Positions 52,216 to 62,254 of a stretch of 64,000 nucleotides of DNA are shown piece after piece (position 1 is the first letter of the stretch; each line of letters begins with the position of its first letter). This DNA comes from Strigamia acuminata (taxonomy: Eukaryota > Arthropoda > Chilopoda > Geophilomorpha > Linotaeniidae): contig OX442316.1 in the NCBI GenBank assembly GCA_949358305.1, positions 4,030,001 through 4,094,000 on the forward strand, in the 5' to 3' direction. A model generated the notes under the pieces. That model was given only the letters and a program-made list of their open reading frames with translations, was not told the origin of the DNA and searched no databases. The translations under genes and the position numbers were made by a program.

Positions 52216-53589
52216 ATGCCACGCAGGAAATCGGTTTTGAGTCTGGAAGAATTGTGCTTAGATGTGATAGTCACTCGACTTGAAGAGATAAAAGATCAAC
52301 TGGCAGGTCAGCCTCCAATATTTATTAACAACGTATTTGAAAGAATGTGCTTGCCATTTTACGATGAAGCTATGGAAATCTCCCCGAAAAAACCTTTTCT
52401 TTCAAACGTTTTCGTTAATCCCGGCACCGTATCACTACACCATTTCGATTTCTTTGATCTGCGCATAACTCCTCTTTGCGATAAAATAAGTCTGATTTGT
52501 AAAAACCTTGTACAATTAAACATGGAAGACTATTGCACACGTCCAATTATGTCAATTGCGACTATAGTCAAACTTTTCCAAAGTTTACCAAAACTTCAGC
52601 GTTTATTCTGTGGGTTTGCACAACAACATTTTACGGATGAAGTTGCTGCTGCAATCGGAGAGAATTGTCCGCTGATGACACATCTCAAATTTTATGCTAG
52701 TGATTTTACTGACGTCGGTCTCCGATCACTAAGCCAATGTGTCAAACTGGAGTTTTTGAATCTTGAATCATCTCGTGCTACGGCTCACGGGTATTTGTTC
52801 CTTCTCAACCATCTGCCCATTTTAAAAGTGTTTAAACATAACAGGTGGCCCCAATTATTTATTCAGTTAGCAGAAGAGTTGAATGAATACAAAATATTGT
52901 GCACTTATTCCATCGAACATGTCGACGAGTGTCGTAGCTCAGAGCTTCCCTTGGTGATGACCATTTTTCCAAATTTAAGAAGCTTACATGTACTGTTGTT
53001 TAATGACGAAACTCATCTGGATCTTAATAGTTTCATGTGGCCGCAACGATTGACTAATCTCCGTCTGTTTGGATTTAGACAGGTCAATATTAGACTTATA
53101 GATCGCACTTGGCCAATGTTAGAGAAATTAACATTAATGCATTGTTTAATTTCGAATGACAGTGATGATATTATGTATGCTCAATTAAAAGGCCTTCGTC
53201 AACTACATTTACAATGGGACGAATCAGAAATAACTGAACAACAGATGAAATCATTATTGGTAAAATGTAAAAGTTTAGAAAATTTGTGCATTGAGTCAAG
53301 GCAAATACTTTCTGACGATTTTCTTTCGCAACTAGTTGAATCGAATGCGCTGCAATGTCTAAAGTTTTTAGCATTTTCATTTTGTCACTCTATTACTTCC
53401 ATTTCGATTATCAAATTGCTGGGAGTGCAGAATCCAATGAATACGTTATACATCTGCGCTTGCAATAACATTGACGCCCCAGCTGTCGGTAGAATTAAAT
53501 CTTATATTAAAAACAACAACTTGGATGTACAGTTTAGTGTGAGAGCGTTCTTTCCATTGCTTCCAAATGTCCCCGTAATATTTCAGTGA
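52216..53589 (+). CDS. intronless leucine-rich-repeat protein, paralogue 2
   Basis: Single-exon 457-aa protein, start at the shared MPRRKSVLSLEEL. Same layout as paralogue 1: N-terminal helix module (LCLDVIVTRLEEIKDQL, FINNVFERMCLPFY), then RNI-like leucine-rich repeats (NLVQLNM, LPKLQRLF, CPLMTHLKF, LEFLNLES, LRQLHLQW, SLENLCIES). The frame is intact with no stop or frameshift. The last ~20 residues (VRAFFPLLPNVPVIFQ) differ from the other copies, so the C-terminus has changed recently. No signal peptide. Followed 354 bp later by an antisense DPH5 remnant. Function unknown; ubiquitin-ligase substrate receptor is a hypothesis from architecture only. Confidence 0.8.
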   Translation: MPRRKSVLSLEELCLDVIVTRLEEIKDQLAGQPPIFINNVFERMCLPFYDEAMEISPKKPFLSNVFVNPGTVSLHHFDFFDLRITPLCDKISLICKNLVQLNMEDYCTRPIMSIATIVKLFQSLPKLQRLFCGFAQQHFTDEVAAAIGENCPLMTHLKFYASDFTDVGLRSLSQCVKLEFLNLESSRATAHGYLFLLNHLPILKVFKHNRWPQLFIQLAEELNEYKILCTYSIEHVDECRSSELPLVMTIFPNLRSLHVLLFNDETHLDLNSFMWPQRLTNLRLFGFRQVNIRLIDRTWPMLEKLTLMHCLISNDSDDIMYAQLKGLRQLHLQWDESEITEQQMKSLLVKCKSLENLCIESRQILSDDFLSQLVESNALQCLKFLAFSFCHSITSISIIKLLGVQNPMNTLYICACNNIDAPAVGRIKSYIKNNNLDVQFSVRAFFPLLPNVPVIFQ

Positions 53590-53942
53590 ATTCCCGTCGT
53601 TGCTCGTAGTTCAACACTACGTTTCTCTATTCCTCCTATTTCACTTGTATTCGTAATTTCCTAGTATTTAACCTTTAGTATTCATTCAACCCTAGACATA
53701 TTTAACAGCCAAATTTTAGATAGAAGACCTATAGACGGCATTCAACTGCGGTCACGCCATTTGAACGCCGGGACTAGATTTTTTACTAGTTGGAGATCCA
53801 GGAACGCAGTTAATTAAAAATTACCTTTTTAAGTTACTACGGTTAATTGGGTTTCGCATTTTAAACACAAGATTCAAATATAGCAATGTTTAGTGTGTGT
53901 TTACGTCAATAAATATCAATCTTTTAATGTGAAAACAAAACT

Positions 53943-54097
53943 CTATTTATTTCTTACATTGCATTCTTCAAAGAAATTAGCATCATTTGCGTGTAACCGA
54001 AGCTTATCCACTTCCATTGGGTGTAAATTACCGGCTACGACCAAGCAATGTAAAGGTGGACCCATATCTATTGTTGACATGTCTTTAAGAGTTGTTG
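53943..54097 (-). pseudogene. Dph5: DPH5 C-terminal exon remnant 1
   Basis: One minus-strand exon, acceptor AG at 54098-54099, stop at 53943-53945. It codes TTLKDMSTIDMGPPLHCLVV and AGNLHPMEVDKLRL, which match the C-terminus of diphthine methyl ester synthase (family pattern TLxxM-T-D-G-PLH, HPME). DPH5 makes the diphthamide precursor on eEF2. The exon itself is open, but the upstream sequence is an MFS-transporter remnant, not the rest of DPH5. It is therefore an isolated fragment unless the gene is rearranged. Confidence 0.75.
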
Positions 54098-54391
54098 CTA
54101 CCATTGGAAAAAAAAGTAGATTTCCATACTTGTAAAACATTGGAAATATAAAGATAAATGGGTTTTACAAGTTTGGAAATTAGATTTACAAACAATTACT
54201 CGTACTACTACTACTACGATTAAATCTCCCAAAATTCCACCGACCGATCGTGACACAAAACGGCTTGAAAAACGTAAAGTAAAAAGTTATTGCTGCTGTT
54301 CTAACGCAATGCAATTTAAACCGATGCAGTGCAGTGAAGTTTTACTGTATTGGCGGGCAGCAATGTACAGTGGCGCTGCACTGCAATGCTT

Positions 54392-54633
54392 TCAATTACC
54401 GTACCCTAAACTGCTGAACGAAGTCCATAAACCGGCTACACAACCGTGGGTTACTGCGTCATCAGGATAACCATGATCTCTAATAAAAATAAAAATACAA
54501 TTAAAGACAAATAATTTCAAAAGAAAAAATTCCTTACGTGATTTCATGAAATGCATCGATCACTCCACTAACTTGAAGCCCAGCAATACCAATTCCATAC
54601 AGGCAAAGTGCCACACACACAACATAAATAGTC
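54392..54633 (-). pseudogene. MFS transporter remnant (SLC18B1-like)
   Basis: Two phase-matched minus-strand exons: 54633..54538 and 54479..54392. They code a membrane segment (IYVVCVALCLYGIGIAG, VIDAFHEIT) followed by DHGYPDDAVTHGCVAGLWTS and FSSLG, then stop. The PDD...GLWTS-F-LG pattern is typical of the SLC18B1-like MFS family around a mid-to-late transmembrane loop. The reading frame ends a few residues after a motif that should run on into two or three more helices, and no upstream helices are found. It is a gene fragment. Confidence 0.6.
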
Positions 54634-54929
54634 CTAAAAATTAATAAAATCGTTAACTTCAAGTCCTGGAAAAGGTGCCAGTTTGATATAAGAAATTATC
54701 GTAAGTACACAGCAGATTAAAATACATGGTTTTACAATTTTCTAAAATAATAAATAAATTATTTTATAAATTTGACGACAAAAAATCAAAACTTTTATCT
54801 CCTTAACTGATTTGTTGCAAAGCAAACTCCATAAAAAGGAACAATTTTGATCTAGATGTGACGAATAACGTCCTTAGTGCGTTTTGCCCTGTTTCGTTCA
54901 AGTGTCGTTATCATGCCGTTCGTTTTACC

Positions 54930-54986
54930 TACATAAAGAATTTGTTGGAGGTTTTCATTATTCGCATCTGGATCCCTACAGTCGAT
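54930..54986 (+). promoter_or_regulatory. core promoter of LRR gene 3
   Basis: TACATAAAG at 54930-54938, initiator-like TCATT at 54955, then a ~30-nt leader. This is the weakest TATA match of the three copies. Confidence 0.55.
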
Positions 54987-56339
54987 ATGCCACGCAGGAA
55001 ATCGGCTTTGAGTCTGGAAGAATTGTGTGCAGATGTGATAATCACTCGATTGGAAGAGATGCAAGATCAACTGGCACGTCAACCTCAAATATTTATTCAC
55101 AACCTATTTGAAAGAATGTGTCTGCCATTTTACGAGAAACGACGGAATATCGGATACCCAAAAGGACGTTTTCCTTCAAATGTTTTCGTTCATTCTGGCA
55201 CCGTATCACTACACCATTGCCATTGGTTTGATCTGCTCCCAACTCCTCTTTGCGAAAAAATTAGTCTGGTTTGTAAAAACCTTGTGCAATTAAGCATAGA
55301 TGATTTTGTCTTACCGATATATCAAATTTTGTCAACTGCGACTAGAGTCAAACTTTTCCAAAGTTTACCAAAACTTCAGCGTGTTTTCCTTCAGTCAAGA
55401 CAATCTTATTGTACAGATGAAATTGCTGCTGCAATCGGGGAGAATTGTCCGCTGATAACTCATCTCAAAATTTTTGGTCATGATTTTACAGACGTCGGGT
55501 TACATTCACTAAGCCATTGTGTCAAACTGGATCTTTTGGATCTTCGATCATCTCATGATCGTGCAACGTTTCGAGGGTATTTCTTCCTTCTTAACAACCT
55601 GCCCATTTTAAAAGTGTTTAAACATCACAGTTGGGTCGATTTATTATATGAGTTAACAATACAGACAAAATACAAAATACCACGCACTTATTCCATCGAA
55701 CATGTTGAAGTGTTTCTAAGCGATTTCCTACCCGTGGTGAGGACCATTTTTCCCAATTTAAGAAGCTTGAAGTTAATCGGTCACGAACATCGTCGGGATT
55801 TTAATATTTTCACGTGGCCGCAACGATTGACGAATCTCCATCTGCATAGATTTGAACAGGTCAATATTAAACTTATAGATCGCGCTTGGCCAATGTTAAA
55901 AAAATTAACATTATGCCATTGTTCAATTTCGAATGAAAGTGATGATATTATGAATGCTCAATTAAGAGGCCTTCGTCAACTAGTTTTATATTGTGACGAA
56001 TTACAAATGACTGAACAGCAAATGAAAACATTATTGGTACAATATAAACGGTTAGAAGATTTGTTCATTGGAGCAAGTGGAATACTTTCTGACGATTTTC
56101 TTTCGCATCTAGTTGAATCGAATGCGCTGCAATGTCTAAAAGCTTTTGGATTTTCGCATTGCCCCTCTATTACTTCAATGGTGAAATTGTTGGGAATGCG
56201 GAATCCAATGAATACATTATATTTCTTGAGTAGTGATGACATTGATAAAGTAGCTGTCGGTAGAATTGAAACTTATATTAAAAGCAAAAACTTGGATGTG
56301 CAAATTAAAGAGACCAATTATAATGAAGTACTTAATTAA
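54987..56339 (+). CDS. intronless leucine-rich-repeat protein, paralogue 3
   Basis: Single-exon 450-aa protein starting MPRRKSALSLEELCADV. The N-terminal module (VIITRLEEMQDQLARQ, FIHNLFERMCLPFYEK) and RNI-like repeats (LPKLQRVFLQ, CPLITHLKI, LDLLDLRSS, RLEDLFIG) follow the pattern of the other copies. The frame is intact. It is closest by eye to paralogue 2, sharing ~110 bp of upstream sequence and a 3' flank with an antisense DPH5 remnant, so the two arose from a ~2.8-kb tandem duplication. No signal peptide or membrane segment. Function unknown. Confidence 0.8.
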   Translation: MPRRKSALSLEELCADVIITRLEEMQDQLARQPQIFIHNLFERMCLPFYEKRRNIGYPKGRFPSNVFVHSGTVSLHHCHWFDLLPTPLCEKISLVCKNLVQLSIDDFVLPIYQILSTATRVKLFQSLPKLQRVFLQSRQSYCTDEIAAAIGENCPLITHLKIFGHDFTDVGLHSLSHCVKLDLLDLRSSHDRATFRGYFFLLNNLPILKVFKHHSWVDLLYELTIQTKYKIPRTYSIEHVEVFLSDFLPVVRTIFPNLRSLKLIGHEHRRDFNIFTWPQRLTNLHLHRFEQVNIKLIDRAWPMLKKLTLCHCSISNESDDIMNAQLRGLRQLVLYCDELQMTEQQMKTLLVQYKRLEDLFIGASGILSDDFLSHLVESNALQCLKAFGFSHCPSITSMVKLLGMRNPMNTLYFLSSDDIDKVAVGRIETYIKSKNLDVQIKETNYNEVLN

Positions 56340-56469
56340 AGGCTACAGTAAATCAAGCAAATAGGAACTAATACGTTTTATTGTGCGTTTAATTGTGAAA
56401 TTCTAGCAGTGTTTTGTGTGTTTACATCAATAAATATCAATTAACAATAATTAACATAAAAACAGAATT

Positions 56470-56665
56470 CTATTTATTTCTTACGTAACTTATTTCTATG
56501 CATGCGTCAAAGAAATTAGCATCATTTGCACGTAACCGAAGCACATCCACTTCCAATGGAAGTAAATTACCGGCTGCGACCAGGCAATGGACCCATATCT
56601 GATGTTGTCATGAGTGTTTAATCCTACTCTAGCCAAAGCAACACATATCGAATCTTCCTTAAACA
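56470..56665 (-). pseudogene. Dph5: DPH5 remnant 2, fused and frameshifted
   Basis: On the minus strand, after an acceptor at 56666-56667, the frame reads VFKEDSICVALARVGLN, matching the DPH5 segment just before its last exon. This joins directly, without an intron, to the last-exon sequence seen at 53943 (start of that exon lost) and continues out of frame. There is also an 8-nt deletion relative to remnant 1. The end (DANFFDAC...VRNK, stop at 56470-56472) aligns with remnant 1. It is a clear pseudogene that retains slightly more of DPH5 than remnant 1. Confidence 0.75.
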
Positions 56666-56779
56666 CTGCAAAAAGTTGCATTTTTACTCACTAATTATCA
56701 AATTTAAACAATAAAACCTTCTAAATTATTTTTTCTGGATAATTTTATCGATAAAACTTGGCAACTTTTAGTCCACAAT

Positions 56780-56975
56780 AAAAAAATTGAAACTTGAATA
56801 AATAACCTCGAATTGTAGCCGCATTCGAGTAACAGCCGCGGCTACTAATCGAGGCTAAAAGTCGAGGACGACTCATAATCGAGCAAATACGGTAATTATA
56901 CCGAATTGACATCGTCATCCTCGTTTTCATCACTGTCGTTCTGGTTTAACTCTTCGTTAATAATGGCTGCATCGC
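56780..56975 (-). mobile_element. possible pogo/Tigger-like transposon remnant
   Basis: Minus strand: an acidic open end (AAIINEELNQNDSDENEDDD and VNSV, stop at about 56895) is followed by 'ccgtatttgctcgattatgagtcg' and repeated 'tcgag' motifs. Acidic C-terminal tails followed by such an end sequence are typical of pogo-type DNA transposons. No transposase core is visible. Confidence 0.3.
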
Positions 56976-57525
56976 ATTATGTCAATGCGTTTACGTAACT
57001 CGGTGGCATAGGACAACAAAAAAATTATAAATTAAAATTAAAATAAACTGGAACAAAAACGCTATATTCCTGTTGAATATCGTATCAAACCTCTACAAAC
57101 CTCTCTTAAACAATTTAGCGAATGTGATGCGCAGGAGCAGTTTGAATTTGGCATCAAGATACCGGGCGCGAACTGTAAATGAAGAAATAACAGGGGTTGC
57201 CATAGAAACTAGGACATAGTAACGCGGCACCGTCCAACGACAACACAAGGTTTAAAAAAATAGCACTTGTCAATGAAAAATTTGTAATCCGATATCCGAT
57301 ATCAAATTGTTTAAATTTTATGTTGAGGAGGTGTGAGTACGGCCCAAATTTCAGGTAACGCCACTCGACTCGCGTTTTATTGATAAGCGCAACCCCGTGT
57401 GAATTTACTTCCCTATTCTACACCTTTGTTTCATTATGACGTAATAATTCAAATCTCATTGGCGGTTTGTTTTAATGGCGGATAGAAGAAACGAATGCGT
57501 GCGATTTGTAACTTGAAGGAGAATC

Positions 57526-58758
57526 ATGAGTTCCACCAAGAAGGGAAGTGTTTTAACTTGCGAATTATACCATCTTTTTCAAGAATATATTCATGGCGGG
57601 TGCACTAACGTCCCGGATTCCCGTTCGCTGGAAGCAATGGTGTCGGAGCCCGTGAATAACGCGGCAAAACGAAAGAGATTGCGAAAGAAATTCAAAAGTT
57701 GGGCCGCTCGACTCGCGGTTAGACCCGTCGATGGAAGACTCGTCTACAAATCGACCGGCAAACTAATTGTACCCGAGGAATTCTTCATTCCCACAATCGA
57801 GCGAAAGCACAGTTTCAACGGACAAAAACACTTGACGTTGTCGCAAACCATCGACGCTGTAAGAAAACACAAAAATTCAATGAAATTCGAGCGAAATTCA
57901 TTAAAATCCGATCGAAATTCAGTGAAATTCTATTGGAATTCAATGAAATCGATCGAAATTCAGTGAAATTCGATTGGAATTCAGTGAAATCGATCGAAAT
58001 TCAGTGAAATTCGATTGGAATTAATTTTTTTTCCTCATTTTTTGTCAGATTATGGGAGAATATTCGGTCGGGAAACGTGAATTTGGCATCGACAGAGATC
58101 TAATCGTGGCCGTTGTCAACCACTGCTCGCATCCCGATTGCCAGCGAGCGTTTTTCCAACGACAACATCACAGAAATAATTCGCAAACCAACCCAGGTAA
58201 TCGTCGGTGTCACCAAAAATCAAAATGTCCGGGAAAGTAACGATCAAGTGCTTTTATTCAGGCCACGAGTTCAGAAAGCAAATGATCGCGCTCAAACTGT
58301 TTCCGCCGAAGAACGAGGTGAATTACGCGCCATCTTCCGCCATTGAGCCGAAAGAAGAGTTGAATTCGGACGACCCCGGCTACATCTTGCCGAACGAAAT
58401 ACCGAATTCGGAAGAAAATCATGTCGAAGAGAAAATAATGGAGTCTGAAAACCGAAGTTGCGGTTTTAAGATGACGAAATGCAAACACGCGCAAAGATTC
58501 GCTCCGATCCAACCGAAACCGTCGGGAAAAGCCAAAACCTTTCATGTTAACGACGAGGAAAAACATGGCAACATTAAGAACAATCCTTGGCACATCCCGG
58601 TCCGTTGTGTGCCGGTCCCGCGAGCAATCAGCGCCGTTGCGCGGGCGCTCAAAAACGACACTTCGACTAGCAATAATGCTAACACGGCTAATCGTGATGA
58701 AAATGTCAAGATTGATAATGGCGACAAACCACCGGGTTGTTCGATTTTGTCGATGTAA
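57526..58758 (+). CDS. uncharacterised protein with weak NOL4-like N-terminal domain
   Basis: Three exons: 57526..57858, 58049..58196, 58262..58758, 325 aa. Residues ~40-160 contain KRLRKKFKSWAARL, RLVYKSTGKLIVPEEFF, then H-x6-H (KHSFNGQKHL), LSQTIDAIMGEYSV and C-x4-C (HCSHPDC). The order basic K/R, -EEFF-, H, GQK-, -I--Y-, C--C resembles the N-terminal domain of NOL4 family nuclear proteins and, more loosely, an integrase-type HHCC zinc fold. The C-terminal half is disordered and charged, with VPRAISAVARALKND. A further open block follows at 58799-58940 (VDELYLLLLKRIQMIRRVL) that could be an alternative 3' exon; no clean in-phase donor was found for it. Family assignment is tentative. Confidence 0.6.
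57885..58020. repeat. 41-bp tandem repeat in the first intron
   Basis: About three copies of a 41-bp unit made of two ~20-bp halves, 'atcgaaattcagtgaaattc' and 'tattggaattcagtgaaatc' (copy starts 57911, 57952, 57993). It lies between the donor at 57859 and acceptor at 58048. Confidence 0.8.
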
Positions 58759-59110
58759 TCGAATTGTTTGCGTTTTATTTATTTATTTTTGTTTGCAGTT
58801 AAAGTGGACGAATTGTATCTGCTTTTATTGAAGCGAATTCAGATGATTCGGCGCGTTTTGCGTCCTAGTTTGTCTTCGAATAGCGCTCGACTGCAGGATG
58901 TGTTACGCACATGTTCGTTGGTTTGTTCGAGGGTTTGTCTTTGGTTTTTGTTTTAATATTTTTTATTGGTGTTTAGATATCAACGACGGTGTGGGAATCA
59001 TCCAACGTCTTCGTCATGACGTGGCCATACCACCTTCTAGTTAAGTTAATTTGTTCAAAACAATGCGATAAATTGTGTTTACTCATTTATTTGAATAAAT
59101 TCTTGTAAGT

Positions 59111-59475
59111 TGAAAATTGGGACGTTTTCTTGAGAAGTAAGACATTTTTTCAATGTTTTATTGATAATTACGACGTTTTTTCAATGTTTTATTGATAATT
59201 AGGAGGTTTTTTCAATGTTTTATTTATAATTACGAGGTTTTTTCAATGTTTTACTGATAATTAAGACGTTATTTTAGATATTTTCTTGAAGATTTTGATT
59301 ATTTTTCAACTTTTTCTTGAAGATTTTGATTATTTTTCAACTTTTTCTTGAAGATTTTGATTATTTTTCAACTTTTTCTTGAAGATTTTGATTATTTTTC
59401 AACTTTTTCTTGAAGATTTTGATTATTTTTCAACTTTTTCTTGAAGATTTTGATTGTTTTTCAACATTTTCTTAA
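59111..59475. repeat. two adjacent 31-bp minisatellites
   Basis: 59111-59275: about five copies of 'gacgttttttcaatgttttattgataatta' type units. 59276-59475: six copies of a different unit with core 'cttgaagattttgattattt' (59285, 59316, 59347 and so on). Both have a 31-bp period. They fill the gap between two convergent genes. Confidence 0.9.
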
Positions 59476-59537
59476 AAATGCTTCAATTAAATGGCGCTCC
59501 GAGAAAAAACAAACATTTTTTTGTTCAAATAAAATCT

Positions 59538-62254
59538 TTATTTCGCTTTAAAGAATTTACTGGACATAAACCAAGATGTTTTCTTACTTTGATGTTTCGG
59601 TTGCTGAGCCGGTGACGAAGGACAGCTCTGCCTTTCCGCGACCACATCGACCGAAGCTGGCAAACTCACAAACAAACTCTGGCGGCAAAGTTGAGAAGTT
59701 GTGCCCTGCTTCTTATTCCTCCGCAAATTAAAACTAAAAAAACCACTTTTACTCTCCGAACCCCCCGCCATCTTCCCCACAGCCTCCTCACACTTCTTTT
59801 TCAACTCAACACTCCCAACCTCATCCTTCGGCTCCACCTCCTCCGCAATCGCCTTTTTCTGCGGGTTCCTCCACTGCACCTGCGGACTACTCGGCAATGG
59901 CGGACATTCCCGATTCAAAAACTCCTCTCTCGCATAGCGCAGCTTCAACCGCGCCACTCTGGGACTAGCCGAAGCCCGATTCCTCGGGCTTAAAGGCGGT
60001 GACGTAACCTCCATCGGCATTTGCGCCATCTGATGCCGCACAGCCAACCTCGGACTCATTGGTTGCGCAGTGCGCACCACACGTGCGCAGTGGTATAAAT
60101 TCGGCGATTGGTTCGAATATTTCGCGGGCCATCCGATGCTCGGGTCTGGATACAGAGCGTTAGAACTTGCAGATTTTGACACTACGCCAGTGTGCGGGCT
60201 CGTCCATTGGTTGCTGCAAAAACTCGACGATTTAAACACGCCATCCTGTGGCAGTAATTGGCGTTGTTGCGGCAATGGCGATCCGTGTTGGTTAAAATGC
60301 GCTACCATCGATTTTACTTTGTACGCGGGTTCTAATCGGGACGGAAGTGGCACCGATGACACTTTCGACGTCTTGGGTGCGGGTAGAGTGACCACTGTGG
60401 TCGAATCTGAGGTTTGTTTTGGGGTTGGGAGTTTGACGGTGACTGAAACCGACGTATCGACTTCCGGTTCGGGTTTTAGAGGTTGCAGAGCTTCGTCGTC
60501 GTAAATTGTGGTGGAAAATGCGGTCGCGAAGTCGATTTTTTTGTTCAGTTCGCAGTTCGTGTCGCAAATATCGTTTTTTTCCTCGTTTTTGTCGAAGTTG
60601 TGCTCGAATGATAACCAGTGCGACATTATGAGTTGTTGCAATAGGGCGCTTCGGTCTGTGACTTTTAATTCGAGTTGTTTCACTTGCTCGCACAAGTGGG
60701 CGCACATGTCTTCTAGGTTGCCCATGTCGATGTTGGATAATTTTTCCAGGTTTTCCTCCGTGTTGGTTTCTCCTTCGGGTTGTTTGATTCGTTCTCTGGT
60801 TAGTTGCAAACTCTTTATTTCCTCGTCGACTTTGCTCAGCTCTCGTTGCACTTTTCGACCGCCGCGTTTTTTCACGTGTTTGCGATAATTCTCTAGAAAA
60901 AATTAGGAAAAAATATTATAAAACGATAAAAATAGTTCCCAAGTGAAATCTAGTGTTGTATGAATTAATGAAACTATCAAAAATTGGATAAAACAGTTGC
61001 AAAACCCAATTTTAACGTTTTAATTGCTGCCCCATCGCTTCTCTGCTCAACTCAACCAAAGTGTAAACGCGTCAAATCCGTTAATTTCCCTCAGAAAAAA
61101 ATGGTAGAAAAAATTGAAAAATAAATTTTCTGACTAATCACGACGTGCTCTACAACTTTGTAATTGGAAATTTTTCTCTATCTCCAACGGTTTTCGCGTT
61201 TCATCCAATTTTCGACCTTTTTCGCCTCACCAAGATTATGGAATTGGCCTTGAATTATGTGATCAATCTCCGCATCGACGGCATTCACTTGTTTCTGCAA
61301 CGTTTTACACGCCTCGCTTTTATCCTTAACTTCCTCCATCAATTTACACATTTTCTCCGGCTTTTTGGACGGCAACTGCGGCTCTGAAGTGGACCTAGGC
61401 GCCACCTCCTGCTGCGAAGTGTCGCCGGCAACACTCGAATCGGAATACGATCTATTTCGCTCCAATTTCCGCTCCAAAGTCCCGTGCGAACTCATTCCTT
61501 CCAAAAACATCAAAGAGGAGTCCCTTGCCTTCACCCCTTTCTTTTTTTCCCACTCGACCAGTCGCTGTCTGAACGTATCGTCCAATCCCTGAAAACGGAA
61601 CTCCCCCGCATCCGTTCGCACTAAAATCTCCCTGCCAGGATCCCCCGAAGTCGGGCTGCTCGGCACGGAGTGCGAACGTTGCAGGGAAGCTTGATTATGC
61701 CTTCGCGTCAACACTCGCTTCATTTTTCTCCATTTCGAAGCGTCGCCGTCCCCGTCGACTATTCTTTGCGGGTTTGTCTCCTTCCGGGTTTGACTTAAAA
61801 TGGTTTTCATGCGTCCCCATTTACTTCCTGCAATTTTGAAGCAAAAAATCAAATAAAATTTTATTTTTATTTAATTAATTTTTTTTTTACCTCCTGGTGG
61901 CGATATTTGAACTGCATCGTTGTCTTCGATTGATTTTTCGTCTTTGGCAGATGAGACTGTTAAAATATGAAAAAATAAAATTTTTAAAAAAATAAAAATT
62001 TTAAAGATGTTTTTACTTGGCGTGACATCATCTTTGCTGCTAGACATTTGTTGCTTGGTTTCTAGGTATTGTATCCGTGTTTGGAGCTTGGAATTCTGCT
62101 CACGAAGCATGCCCAGCTGCTCCATTAAGCGACACAAGTTATCGAGATGGTCGAGTCCAGCTTGGGATTGCATTTGCATAGGAGGAAGTTGCGATTCCAT
62201 GGCCATGCTTAGGAGATCGTCTCCCTTAGAAGACATCTTGTAAGACGAGTCCAT
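59538..62254 (-). CDS. uncharacterised coiled-coil, Ser/Pro-rich protein (751 aa)
   Basis: Four exons: 62254..62017, 61956..61891, 61827..61231, 60892..59538, with all phases consistent. The donor at 61230 (GTGAGG) was preferred over reading to the stop at 61178 because it joins HNL to ENYRKHVKKRGGRK in frame. Segments: N-terminal coiled coil with leucine heptads (LDNLCRLMEQLGMLREQN, LQTRIQYLETKQQ); basic SKWGRMKTIL and SKWRKMKRVLTRR; Ser-rich SLQRSHSVPSSPTSGD; FRQRLVEWEKKKG; a second coiled coil spanning the last junction (VNAVDAEIDHIIQG through ELSKVDEEIKSLQL); then a long Ser/Pro/Gln-rich tail ending in a basic FMSSKFFKAK. RSHSVPSSP looks like a 14-3-3-type phosphosite. No enzyme motif. 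I do not recognise the family; a cytoskeletal or scaffold role is only a guess. Confidence 0.75.

Noticed and set aside
58799-59040. Extra 3' exons of the NOL4-like gene
   Set aside because: Frames look coding, but the donors needed to join them in phase are non-consensus; left as a note only.
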